From: Methylobacterium brachiatum
GTDB lineage: Bacteria; Pseudomonadota; Alphaproteobacteria; Rhizobiales; Beijerinckiaceae
Length of the DNA stretch: 64,000 bases
Assembly: GCF_020523825.1 (NCBI RefSeq)
Contig: NZ_JAJALK010000021.1
Location: forward strand, 1-64,000
Direction of reading: 5' to 3'
Shown here: positions 42,049 to 50,075 of the stretch, piece by piece
How positions within the stretch are numbered: the stretch's first letter is position 1
Layout of the letters: each line of letters begins with the position of its first letter
Notes under the pieces: model-generated
What the model saw: the letters and a program-made list of their open reading frames with translations, nothing else
Databases searched by the model: none
What the model was told of the DNA's origin: nothing
Program-made: the position numbers and the translations under genes

Positions 42049-42220
42049 CGCGCGAGGGTCCGGCGGGCTCGGCGCCGGCGCTCGAGGCCGGCGGGGAGCC
42101 TCACCTTAGCGGTTGCCGGGCGCATGCGCGAGCGCGCGGCCGCCACACGCCTCCCGGCCTCGCTTCACCAGGTCCGGTCGCGCCGAACCGGCAGCCGGTC
42201 CGGCCGCGAGGCGGCGTGCC

Positions 42221-42538
42221 TCAGCCGCGCTGCTCGCGGGTTCCCCGCGCGCCCTGCTTGCCCTTGCCGGGGGCGTCCTGCTGCTGCTGCGCCTCGTAGG
42301 CGTCGATTGCCCGACGGCAATTCTCGCTGAGCTTCTTCCAGTTCTTCTGGAAGCAGGCGTCGGTGGCCGGATCGTCGGGGGCGAGGTTGCCGCAATAGGT
42401 CAGGTAGTCGCCGGTGCAGTACTTCTTCAGGGTCTCGTTGCCGCGCTTCGACTGCTGCGCCGCAGCCGGGAGCGTCAGGGCGGCGGCCGCCGCGACGGCG
42501 AGAAGGATTGGCTTCAGGCGCATGGGGATACGTACCAT
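42221..42538 (-). CDS. Small secreted Cys-rich repeat protein
   Basis: The 105-residue protein has a signal peptide (about 1-22, ending PAAAQ). Four cysteines appear in the mature part: KYCTGDYLTYCG, DACFQKNW and SENCRRAI. The same Cys layout occurs in the island protein at 25886-26146. The C-terminal tail is Gln/Gly/Arg-rich. Probably a periplasmic disulfide-bonded helical protein of unknown function. Confidence 0.7.
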   Translation of the reverse strand: MVRIPMRLKPILLAVAAAAALTLPAAAQQSKRGNETLKKYCTGDYLTYCGNLAPDDPATDACFQKNWKKLSENCRRAIDAYEAQQQQDAPGKGKQGARGTREQRG

Positions 42539-42650
42539 CTCTCGGAGTCAGGAATGTCGGGATAAGTCCCGGTTGCGATGATGCCATTGCATGGTCGAAA
42601 CAAGGCAACCGACGAACGTTTCTCGGTGAGGATCCGTCCTGGCAGCCCGG

Positions 42651-43355
42651 TCAGACGCGCTCGGGTTGCGGAGCCGGGAATGCCGCCCGGGGCATCCGGT
42701 CCTGGCCGGTCAGGGCGTCGGCCACCTCGGTGATCCGCCGGCGCAGGTCGGCGTTCTCGCGCTCGACGCCGCCCTGGCGGTCCGCCAGGTTCTGGGCCAG
42801 GGCCTCCTCGGCGGCCTTCAGGCTGGCGCGCAGATCGTCGCGCTCGGCCGCCAGAGCGGTGGAATCCTCAGCTTGGGGCCGGTCGGCGTGGCGGCCCTGT
42901 CGAATCGCCAGAAGGCTGTCGAGCAGGTCGGCATGCGCCTCCTCGAGGGCGCGCAACGTGGCGAAGCTCGCGGTGCCGTCCTCGCGGGCGCTGCTCAGTT
43001 CCGCTTCGAGCTCCCGGGTCTTGGCCTGGGCCTGCGCGATCTCGGCATCCCGCGCGGCGACGTCGCGGGCCAGGGCCGCCGCCCGCATGGCACCGGCGCC
43101 GATCGCGGCGAGGTCGGCGTGGCGCTTGGCCTGCACGGTCTCGACCCGACGCTCCAGACGGCGCTGCTGCACGGCGAATTGTGCGCGCAGGAAATCCCGC
43201 TCCGCGGCGATCTCGGCCGGCGACAGCGGCAGCCGCGCCTCCGCACGCCGCCGCGCCAGACGGGCCGCGCGCGCGTTGAGCGCCGGGAGCAGCAGGAGGC
43301 CGCACAGGCTCGCCGCCAGGAAGCCCAGCGCGAAGATCATCACCGTTTCGATCAC
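42651..43355 (-). CDS. Membrane-anchored coiled-coil protein
   Basis: The 234-residue protein has one N-terminal membrane helix (about 5-25, IFALGFLAASLCGLLLLPAL). A long Ala/Glu/Arg coiled coil (about 35-220) with clear heptad character follows. The layout resembles small envelope or cell-division-associated coiled-coil proteins, but no specific family is recognised. It lies between the Cys-rich gene and eipA, all leftward. Confidence 0.65.
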   Translation of the reverse strand: MIETVMIFALGFLAASLCGLLLLPALNARAARLARRRAEARLPLSPAEIAAERDFLRAQFAVQQRRLERRVETVQAKRHADLAAIGAGAMRAAALARDVAARDAEIAQAQAKTRELEAELSSAREDGTASFATLRALEEAHADLLDSLLAIRQGRHADRPQAEDSTALAAERDDLRASLKAAEEALAQNLADRQGGVERENADLRRRITEVADALTGQDRMPRAAFPAPQPERV

Positions 43356-43449
43356 GAGGGAGCAGCCCGCGCATGCGGCCGGAAAGCCCGGCCCAGTGTC
43401 AGTCTAACCCAGGTCGGTCGCCAGGGCGAAATCAAGCTACGCTCATCAA

Positions 43450-44070
43450 TCAGAACGGGTTCCAGGTCGCCTCCCGGGTGAACTTGAGATAGCCGACATT
43501 GATGCCGAGCCGTGCGCCGACGCCGCTGCGGATCGGCACCACGATGATGCGGTCGCTCACCACCGCGGTCATGCCGAAGCCGCCGACCAGGTAGGCCGAG
43601 CCGTCGACCCCGCCGAAGCGCCGGAACAGCTCGCGCACGTTCGGCAGGTTGTAGACCAGCATCATGGTGCGCGCGCCGTCGCCGCCGACGTCGAAGCCGA
43701 GCGACGGCCCCTGCCAATAGACGCGCCGCTGGCCGGCGTTGCGGGTGTAGAGCGTGCCCTCGCCGTAGCGGACGCCGGCCACCACCGCGCCTCCGCCCTC
43801 CTGCCCGAGGATGTAGCCGTTCGGCTCGCCCCAGCGCCGCCCCGCCTCCTCGACGGTGAGCGCCAGGCCGCGCGAGACCGAGCCGAAGAAGCGGTGGCCC
43901 GATTCGACGATCTCGCCGGGGCGGAATGTCTCGGGCGTGTCCGTGTCCTCGCCGCGCGCCAGCGCAGCGCCGACCCCGGCGAGGCCCGCCAGCGGCGTGC
44001 CGAGCGCCAGGCCGAGGCCCGCGCGGAGCAGGTGGCGGCGGTGGGTGCCGCGCTCGTCTCGTGCCGTCAT
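43450..44070 (-). CDS. eipA: DUF1134 / EipA-like envelope protein
   Basis: The 206-residue DUF1134 protein has the conserved core YILGQEGGGAVVAGVRYGEG and SLGFDVGGDGARTMMLVYNL. EipA of Brucella is a small periplasmic beta-barrel supporting envelope integrity. Here an Arg-Arg containing signal (RRHLLRAGLGLAL) precedes the domain and looks Tat-like. It is separated from the coiled-coil gene by about 95 bp. The family name is firm, and the phenotype is by analogy. Confidence 0.85.
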   Translation of the reverse strand: MTARDERGTHRRHLLRAGLGLALGTPLAGLAGVGAALARGEDTDTPETFRPGEIVESGHRFFGSVSRGLALTVEEAGRRWGEPNGYILGQEGGGAVVAGVRYGEGTLYTRNAGQRRVYWQGPSLGFDVGGDGARTMMLVYNLPNVRELFRRFGGVDGSAYLVGGFGMTAVVSDRIIVVPIRSGVGARLGINVGYLKFTREATWNPF

Positions 44071-44328
44071 CGTTGCCTCCTCACCCGGTTCGACGACCGC
44101 ATCGGATCCGGGCCGATGCCGTCGGTCTTTGACTCCGCATCGTCTTTTTCCGAAAGCCGGTGTCCTGCTTTCGGGACGATGCTCTTACGGTTCCGCGGTG
44201 GATCCCTGCCGCCGCGCCAAAGGGCCGGCCTCGGCCGCACCTGCGACCGGGATCGGCCTGAGGACGGGCCCGCCATCCGGGACGGCGCGGACCGCTATGT
44301 CGGACCAGCTTCTGAGGGAAACCGCAAG

Positions 44329-44889
44329 ATGTGGTTAACGCGCCCTGACGCCGCCCCGGCCTCGACGCAGGCGCGGCGTGACAGGATCCGGCGCCATCTC
44401 GCGCCGCGATCGCGCCTGCGCGCTGTCATGGCTCCCGCCTTGGCGCTCGCCGCGATCCTGATGGCGGCCGGCGTGCCGGCGGCCGAGCCGGGCGTGACCA
44501 CGATCGAGCTTCTGGCGCTGAAGGGCTTCGACCCGGTCAGCTACTTCCTGAAGGAGGGCCCGCGGGCCGGCGCCGCGCGGTTCGAGCTGTCCTGGGGCGG
44601 CCGGGTCTGGCGCTTCGCCAGCGGCGCCGACCGCGCCGCCTTTCAGGGCAGCCCGGAGGTCTATGCCCCGCGGCTCGGCGGCTTCGACGCCGCCGGGATC
44701 CTGGACGGCCGCCTGGTCGATGCCGACCCCCTGGTCTTCGCGGTGATCGACGAGCGCCTCTACCTGTTCCGGGATGCCGGGCGGCGCGCCCGGTTCCTGG
44801 CGGACCCCGAGCTGGTCCGGCAGGCGGAGGCGGCCTGGCCCGGCTTGCAGGACCAGCTGGATGTGCCGTTCAGCGATGCGCCGCGGTGA
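44329..44889 (+). CDS. YHS-domain exported protein
   Basis: The 186-residue protein has an N-terminal membrane or signal segment (about 33-52). A YHS domain follows (LLALKGFDPVSYFLKEG, WRFASGADRAAFQGSPEVYA), a fold seen in metal-linked or sensor proteins and in exported YHS proteins of alphaproteobacteria. The ATG at 44329 is chosen; the longer upstream frame is low-complexity. It converges on cysQ with a 20-bp overlap. Function unknown. Confidence 0.75.
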   Translation: MWLTRPDAAPASTQARRDRIRRHLAPRSRLRAVMAPALALAAILMAAGVPAAEPGVTTIELLALKGFDPVSYFLKEGPRAGAARFELSWGGRVWRFASGADRAAFQGSPEVYAPRLGGFDAAGILDGRLVDADPLVFAVIDERLYLFRDAGRRARFLADPELVRQAEAAWPGLQDQLDVPFSDAPR

Positions 44890-45754
44890 GAGGCTGCTCC
44901 GGCGCGCCGCCGGCTCCGCCGGGGGCGGGCAGGGCGAGGCCGGCGGCCAGCTCCGGATCGCCCAGGGCCGCGAACGGCCCGTTGCGGTAGCCGGCGCGGT
45001 AGCGCCCGTACAGGATCGGGCCGCCGCCCGGGATCACGACGCAGCCCCCGGCCGCCGCCAGGATATGGTCGCCGGCCGCCGTGTCCCATTCCATGGTCGG
45101 TCCGCAGCGGATGTAGACATCCGCCTCGCCGGCGGCGATCAATCCGAACTTGAGCGCCGAGCCGGATCGGCGGGTTTCCAACACGGGCAGGGCGGCGAGG
45201 CAGAGGGCGGTCTCGGGGTCGCCGTGCCGCCGGCTCCCCAGGGCCACGAGGCCGCTCGACGGCGCCGGTCGGGCCCGCACCGGCCGGCCCGCGCCCGGGT
45301 GCCCCTCGATCACGGAAGCCTCGACGGTGGCATCGCCCGCCCACCAGGCCCGGCCGAGGCCCGGGGCCACGAGCGCGGCCGCCACCGGCCGGTCGCCCGC
45401 CACCAGGGCGATGTTGACCGAGTAATCCGGCGTCCCGGCCAGGAAGTCGCGGGTGCCGTCCAGGGGATCGACCAGGAAGAAGTGCTGCGACGGCCGCGCC
45501 GCCAGTTCGTCGGCCGCGGCGCTCTCCTCGGCGATGACGGCAATGCCGGGAAACCGCGCGGCGAGCGCGGCGACGATCAGCGCCTCGGCCTCGATATCGG
45601 CGGCGCTCGACGGCGAGCCGTCCGCCTTCAGGGCGTGCGGGCAGGGACCGCGATGATAGCGGCGCAGCACCTCTCCGGCGGCGCAGGCGATCTCGGCGAG
45701 CGCCGCGGCGATCCGCTCGCGCTCAGGCCCCGAAAACATCGCCGCGCTTATCAT
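44870..45754 (-). CDS. cysQ: 3'(2'),5'-bisphosphate nucleotidase CysQ
   Basis: The 294-residue Mg-dependent phosphatase of the inositol-monophosphatase family has VIAEES, DPLDGTRDF and the C-terminal WDTAAGDHIL motifs in order. CysQ removes the 3' phosphate of PAP (and PAPS) in sulfur assimilation. The ATG at 45754 has GGGAGG seven bases upstream and is preferred to upstream Met codons. Inositol monophosphatase activity cannot be excluded from the sequence. Confidence 0.88.
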   Translation of the reverse strand: MISAAMFSGPERERIAAALAEIACAAGEVLRRYHRGPCPHALKADGSPSSAADIEAEALIVAALAARFPGIAVIAEESAAADELAARPSQHFFLVDPLDGTRDFLAGTPDYSVNIALVAGDRPVAAALVAPGLGRAWWAGDATVEASVIEGHPGAGRPVRARPAPSSGLVALGSRRHGDPETALCLAALPVLETRRSGSALKFGLIAAGEADVYIRCGPTMEWDTAAGDHILAAAGGCVVIPGGGPILYGRYRAGYRNGPFAALGDPELAAGLALPAPGGAGGAPEQPLTAAHR

Positions 45755-45881
45755 GTCGCCTCCCATACCCGCCTGCATGCCCGAGCGGGTCGGGCTTGTC
45801 GACATGTCGGGCCGGGGACCGGTTCCGTTGCGGGGTCTCGATCGCGGACGGCCTGCCGAGTGGATCCGGGTCCGACGCCCG

Positions 45882-48818
45882 CTACCGCGTCGATGCCCCG
45901 ATTACCGTCCGCTTGATCCGGGCGAGCAGAGCGCAGGTCCGGCGGCGATGGCGATGCAGTTCGGCCGCGAGGCTGCGGGCATCCGGCAGGCCCACCGCCT
46001 TGGCGATCTGCCGAGCCGCGCTGTCCGAGGGGGTGGAGCCGGGATCGGCCATCACCAGCCGCTGCCACTGGTAGACCGCGTCGAGGAACGCGTAGGTCTC
46101 GGCCAGGGGCTCGGCGATGGCGGCGGCCAGGATACCGCGCTCTCCGGCCAGCCGGAGCACCGCCTCGCCGGAGAGGCCGATGCCGTCGGTCTGGATCTGG
46201 GGGGCGCTCAGCACGATGGACTGGGCCAGGAAGTCGAGGTCGAACAGCCCGCCGGGGGCGAGTTTGAGGTCGTAGGGACCGGCATGGCCGCGCTCCTCGG
46301 CGACGAGCCTGCGCATCTCCCCGGCCGAGGCGCAGACCTGCGCGGGATCGCGCGGCTGCCCGACGGTCTCGGCGATCGCCGCCATGACCGCCGCCCCGAG
46401 CGCGGGATCGCCCGCCACCACCCGGGCCCGGGTGAGGGCCATGTGCTCCCAGGGCTCGGCGGCCTCGCGTTGATAGGTGACGAAGCCGTTGAGCTGCACG
46501 GCGGGCGGGCTGTGGCTGCCGTAGGGCCGCAGGCGCAGGTCGACCGCGTAGAGCCGTCCGCGGCGCGTCGCGGTGGTGAGCGCCGCGTAGAGGCGCTGCG
46601 CCAGGCGGTTATAGGCCACGACCGCGTCGAGCGGGCGCGGGCCGTCGGTCATCCGGTCATCCGGATCGAAATCGTACAGGAAGACCAGATCGAGGTCGGA
46701 GACCGCGCTGAGCTGCCGGGATCCGAGCCGCCCGAGGGCCAGGACGCAGCACCGGCCCTCGGGCACGGCGCCGTGGTCCTGGGCGAACCGGCGCTCCTCC
46801 GCTTCGAGGTTCAGCGCGACCGTGGCCTCCGCGAGGGCCGAATAGGCCTCCCCGGCCTGACGCGGCGTGATCAGGCCGGACAGGAGCCGCGCGCCGTTGA
46901 CGAAGGCCATCTGCCGGGTGGCGTCCCGGCAGCGATCCAGAAACTCCTCGTGGCTCGCCGGCTGCCCGACCAGCGCCCGGTACTGGTCGCGCACCTGATC
47001 GGGGCCCGGCGCCGGCGCCACGAAATCGGGGTCGAGCAACGTGTCGAGGACGTGGGGGCTGAGGCTGACCGTGTCGGCGAGATGGGGCGAGGTCCCCAGG
47101 ATGTCGGCGAACAGGAGGCGCAGGCGCTCGTGCGAGCGCAGGATGGCCAAGAGCTCCGCCACCGCGGGCATCCGGGCGAAGGCCCGGTCGAGGGTGAGCA
47201 AGGCCGCGTCCGGATCGGCGGTCCCGCCGAGCGCCCGCAGGAGGCTCGGCAGCAGCTCGGCCAGGATCTCCCGCGCCCGGCCGGTCTGGAGCGCCGGACG
47301 GCGGCCGACATGCCAGCCCTGCACGGTCTCCCAGGCGAGCCGGGGATCGCGGAACCCGAACGCCGCCAGGGCCTCCAGGGTGGCGGGGTCGGGCTCGCTC
47401 TCGCCGAAGACGAGGCTGTACTCCGGGGCGCCGTCCCCCGGCGCGGTCTCGAACAGCAGGGCATAGTGCGCCTGGACGCGGCCGGCATGGTGCAGCAGCG
47501 CCGTCTCGAAATCCCCCCGCGTGTCGAACCCCGCGAACCGCGCCAGCGCGTCGAGCGCCGCATCCCCGGTCGGCAGCCGCTGGGTCTGCTCGTCGCGGAT
47601 CATCTGGATCCGGTGCTCGAGGGTGCGCAGGAACCCGTAGGCCGCCGTGAGCTCGTCGCGCGCCTGGGCGTCGATCCAGCCCTCCTCGACGAGACGGCCC
47701 AGCATCTCGACGGTCCGGCGCCCCCGCAAGGCGGGCTTGCGGCCGCCGAACACGAGCTGCTGGGTCTGGACGAAGAACTCGATCTCCCGGATGCCGCCGC
47801 GGCCGATCTTGATGTCGTGGCCGGCCACCGTGATCGTGTCGTGGCCGCGGACCATGTGGATCTGCCGCTTCATCGCGTGGATCTCGGCGATGGCGGCGAA
47901 GTCGAAGTGCCGGCGCCAGATGAACGGCGCCAGATCGGCCAGGAACGCCGCGCCGGCCGGGATGTCGCCGGCGATCGGCCGGGCCTTGATGAAGGCGGCG
48001 CGCTCCCAGTTCTGGCCCAGCGTCTGGTAGTAGTCGAAGGCGAAGCCGGTGGAGAGCGCCACCGCCGTGGAGCCCGGATCCGGGCGCAGCCGGTAGTCGA
48101 TGCGGTGGACGTAGCCGTCGGCGGTGCGCTCGGACAGGAGCTTCACCAGCCCCTGCGCCAGCTTGACGAAGAACGCCTTGGGATCCCCGCCGGTGGCGGC
48201 CGCGGCGCGCTCGGCCTCGTAGAAGACGATGAGGTCGATGTCGCTGGAATAGTTCAGCTCGGCCCCGCCATGCTTGCCGAGCGCCAGGACGACCAGCCCG
48301 GAGCCGACCTGCGGCGCCTCCGGGTCCTGCGCTCGGAACCGTCCGGCCGCCATGCCTTGCCGGAGCAGCGCGTCGGTGGCCGCGCTCACCGACGCGTCGG
48401 CGAAGGCGGACAGGGCCTGGACGACTGCGTCGAGATCCCAGCAGCCGCCGAGATCGGCCAGCGCCACCAGGAGGGCATGCTCCTCCCGGTTGCGGCGGAG
48501 TCGGCGGGCGACCTCCGCGAGGTCGGGATTCTCGCCGCAGGCGCCCCCGACGGCGCGCTGCCGCGCGATGATCGCCCGGCTGGCGGCCTCCGGCGGCTGT
48601 CCCATCAGCGCGACGAGGCGCTCCGGCGCGCGGGTGACGGCCTGCCAGAGGAACGGCGAATGGTCGGCCAGCCCGAGCAGCAGGGTGCGGCAGGCCGGGG
48701 TGAGGAAACCGGCCGGGAAGGCCGGCTCGATCTCGGCGAGGCGCGCGCCGGCCGCATCGGGGTCGGCGGGTTGCAGGCTGGGCCGCAGGCTCTCGGACAA
48801 TGGGGGTTCGGGCTGCAT
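45882..48818 (-). CDS. glnE: Glutamine synthetase adenylyltransferase / adenylyl-removing enzyme
   Basis: The 978-residue bifunctional enzyme controls glutamine synthetase by attaching or removing AMP in response to PII and glutamine. Two nucleotidyltransferase domains are visible: the N-terminal one with GKHGGAELNYSSDIDL (about 181-195), and the C-terminal one with LGRLGSRQLSAVSDLDL (about 690-705). Each is followed by helical GlnD/GlnE regulatory regions. Full length. A long open frame on the opposite strand (45753-49070) is a GC-rich shadow. Confidence 0.97.
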   Translation of the reverse strand: MQPEPPLSESLRPSLQPADPDAAGARLAEIEPAFPAGFLTPACRTLLLGLADHSPFLWQAVTRAPERLVALMGQPPEAASRAIIARQRAVGGACGENPDLAEVARRLRRNREEHALLVALADLGGCWDLDAVVQALSAFADASVSAATDALLRQGMAAGRFRAQDPEAPQVGSGLVVLALGKHGGAELNYSSDIDLIVFYEAERAAAATGGDPKAFFVKLAQGLVKLLSERTADGYVHRIDYRLRPDPGSTAVALSTGFAFDYYQTLGQNWERAAFIKARPIAGDIPAGAAFLADLAPFIWRRHFDFAAIAEIHAMKRQIHMVRGHDTITVAGHDIKIGRGGIREIEFFVQTQQLVFGGRKPALRGRRTVEMLGRLVEEGWIDAQARDELTAAYGFLRTLEHRIQMIRDEQTQRLPTGDAALDALARFAGFDTRGDFETALLHHAGRVQAHYALLFETAPGDGAPEYSLVFGESEPDPATLEALAAFGFRDPRLAWETVQGWHVGRRPALQTGRAREILAELLPSLLRALGGTADPDAALLTLDRAFARMPAVAELLAILRSHERLRLLFADILGTSPHLADTVSLSPHVLDTLLDPDFVAPAPGPDQVRDQYRALVGQPASHEEFLDRCRDATRQMAFVNGARLLSGLITPRQAGEAYSALAEATVALNLEAEERRFAQDHGAVPEGRCCVLALGRLGSRQLSAVSDLDLVFLYDFDPDDRMTDGPRPLDAVVAYNRLAQRLYAALTTATRRGRLYAVDLRLRPYGSHSPPAVQLNGFVTYQREAAEPWEHMALTRARVVAGDPALGAAVMAAIAETVGQPRDPAQVCASAGEMRRLVAEERGHAGPYDLKLAPGGLFDLDFLAQSIVLSAPQIQTDGIGLSGEAVLRLAGERGILAAAIAEPLAETYAFLDAVYQWQRLVMADPGSTPSDSAARQIAKAVGLPDARSLAAELHRHRRRTCALLARIKRTVIGASTR

Positions 48819-49261
48819 GGGGTGCCGCCTCAGCGTGGTTGGCTGCGTGGGGATGCCGGGGGCCGGCCGGCGGCCGCGCCGGGAGGCGCCGGGGCTTTAG
48901 AGGCCGTGGTTCGGCCGGCGGTCTCGCGTGTCACGCCGATTCCTCCCTGGCTCGAGCCGGGCCCGAACGGGCGCGACCCCGGGACTGCTCGCGGTCCGCA
49001 TCGTGGCCGATCCGCGTTGGTCGGCACCGTACCCGATCCCGGCGCGGCCGGCACCGGTGCCGGCCGGTAACGCTTTTCAAAGCCGAACGTGGCGTCTATC
49101 CGTGCGGACCGGTCCATTGCCCCCGGCCCGACCGGCGGGCCGCGCGGGATGTTTCGCGGGGACTCGACCGCCATGTCGGGCGGCCAAGGATCGGCGGCTC
49201 CGAAGCGACGGGCCGGCCCGCAGATTGTTCGACCTCCAGATCCGCCCGCCCGGAGCGCACC
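48819..49261. other. 443-bp divergent intergenic region glnE / chpT
   Basis: It should contain the promoters of both genes. I see no clear -35/-10 pair, operator or RNA structure, and no credible small gene. Confidence 0.4.
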
Positions 49262-49972
49262 ATGTCCTCCCCGAACGCACCCCGCCTGAATCTCGACGGC
49301 CTCGACCTCGCCGCCCTGCTCTGCTCCCGCGTCTGCCACGACGTGATCAGCCCCGTCGGCGCGATCGTGAACGGGCTGGAGGTGCTGGAGGATGACGATG
49401 ACGAGTCGATGCGCACCTTCGCCCTCGAGCTGATCGGCAAGAGCGCCCGCCAGGCCTCAGCCCGGCTGAAATTCGCCCGCATCGCCTTCGGCGCGGCCGG
49501 ATCGGCCGGCGCCTCAATCGACCTCGCCGACGCCGAGAGCGTGGCCAAGGGCATGTTCAGCGACGAGAAGACCAAGCTCGCCTGGAGCGCGCCGCAGGCC
49601 CTGTTCCCCAAGAACAAGGTGAAGCTGCTCCTGAACCTCGTGATGATCGCCACCTCGGCGATCCCGCGGGGCGGGCTGATCGACGTCACCGTCTCGGGCG
49701 ACGGCGAGGCGCCGACCCTCGTGCTCACCGCCAAGGGCTCGCATGCCCGCATCCCGCCCCATGTCGAGGAGCTGATGGCCGGCAGCCCGGAGAGCGGCAC
49801 CGTCGACGCCCACGGCATCCTGCCGTTCTATGCCGGCCTCGTGGCGCGGGCCGCCGCCATGGATGTGCGATTCGCCATCGAAGGTGATGAAGTGACGATC
49901 ACGGCCTCGCCGACAGTGATCGCGGCGCCGACGGAGGCTGGTGACGAAGCTTCCGATACCGCGCTGGCGTAA
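49262..49972 (+). CDS. chpT: ChpT-like histidine phosphotransferase
   Basis: The 236-residue phosphotransferase passes phosphate from the hybrid kinase CckA to CtrA and CpdR in alphaproteobacterial cell-cycle and motility control. The phosphoacceptor helix contains CSRVCHDVISPVGAIVNG with H26. The C-terminal domain is a degenerate histidine-kinase ATPase fold. It directly precedes the chemotaxis operon (103-bp gap), a linkage seen in related genomes. Confidence 0.88.
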   Translation: MSSPNAPRLNLDGLDLAALLCSRVCHDVISPVGAIVNGLEVLEDDDDESMRTFALELIGKSARQASARLKFARIAFGAAGSAGASIDLADAESVAKGMFSDEKTKLAWSAPQALFPKNKVKLLLNLVMIATSAIPRGGLIDVTVSGDGEAPTLVLTAKGSHARIPPHVEELMAGSPESGTVDAHGILPFYAGLVARAAAMDVRFAIEGDEVTITASPTVIAAPTEAGDEASDTALA

Positions 49973-50075
49973 AAAACTGGAAAAGCATGGGGTGGGGAGG
50001 GGATCGAAACGCTTCCCTAACCCGGCTTGAGTAAGTACGTTGCGCGAGAGCCTCTCCGTGTAACGAGTATCGCCT

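Noticed and set aside
45753..49070. 1105-codon open frame on the plus strand
   Set aside because: It is the antisense shadow of glnE; its translation is Arg/Gly/Asp-rich with no domains, while the minus strand encodes a complete GlnE.
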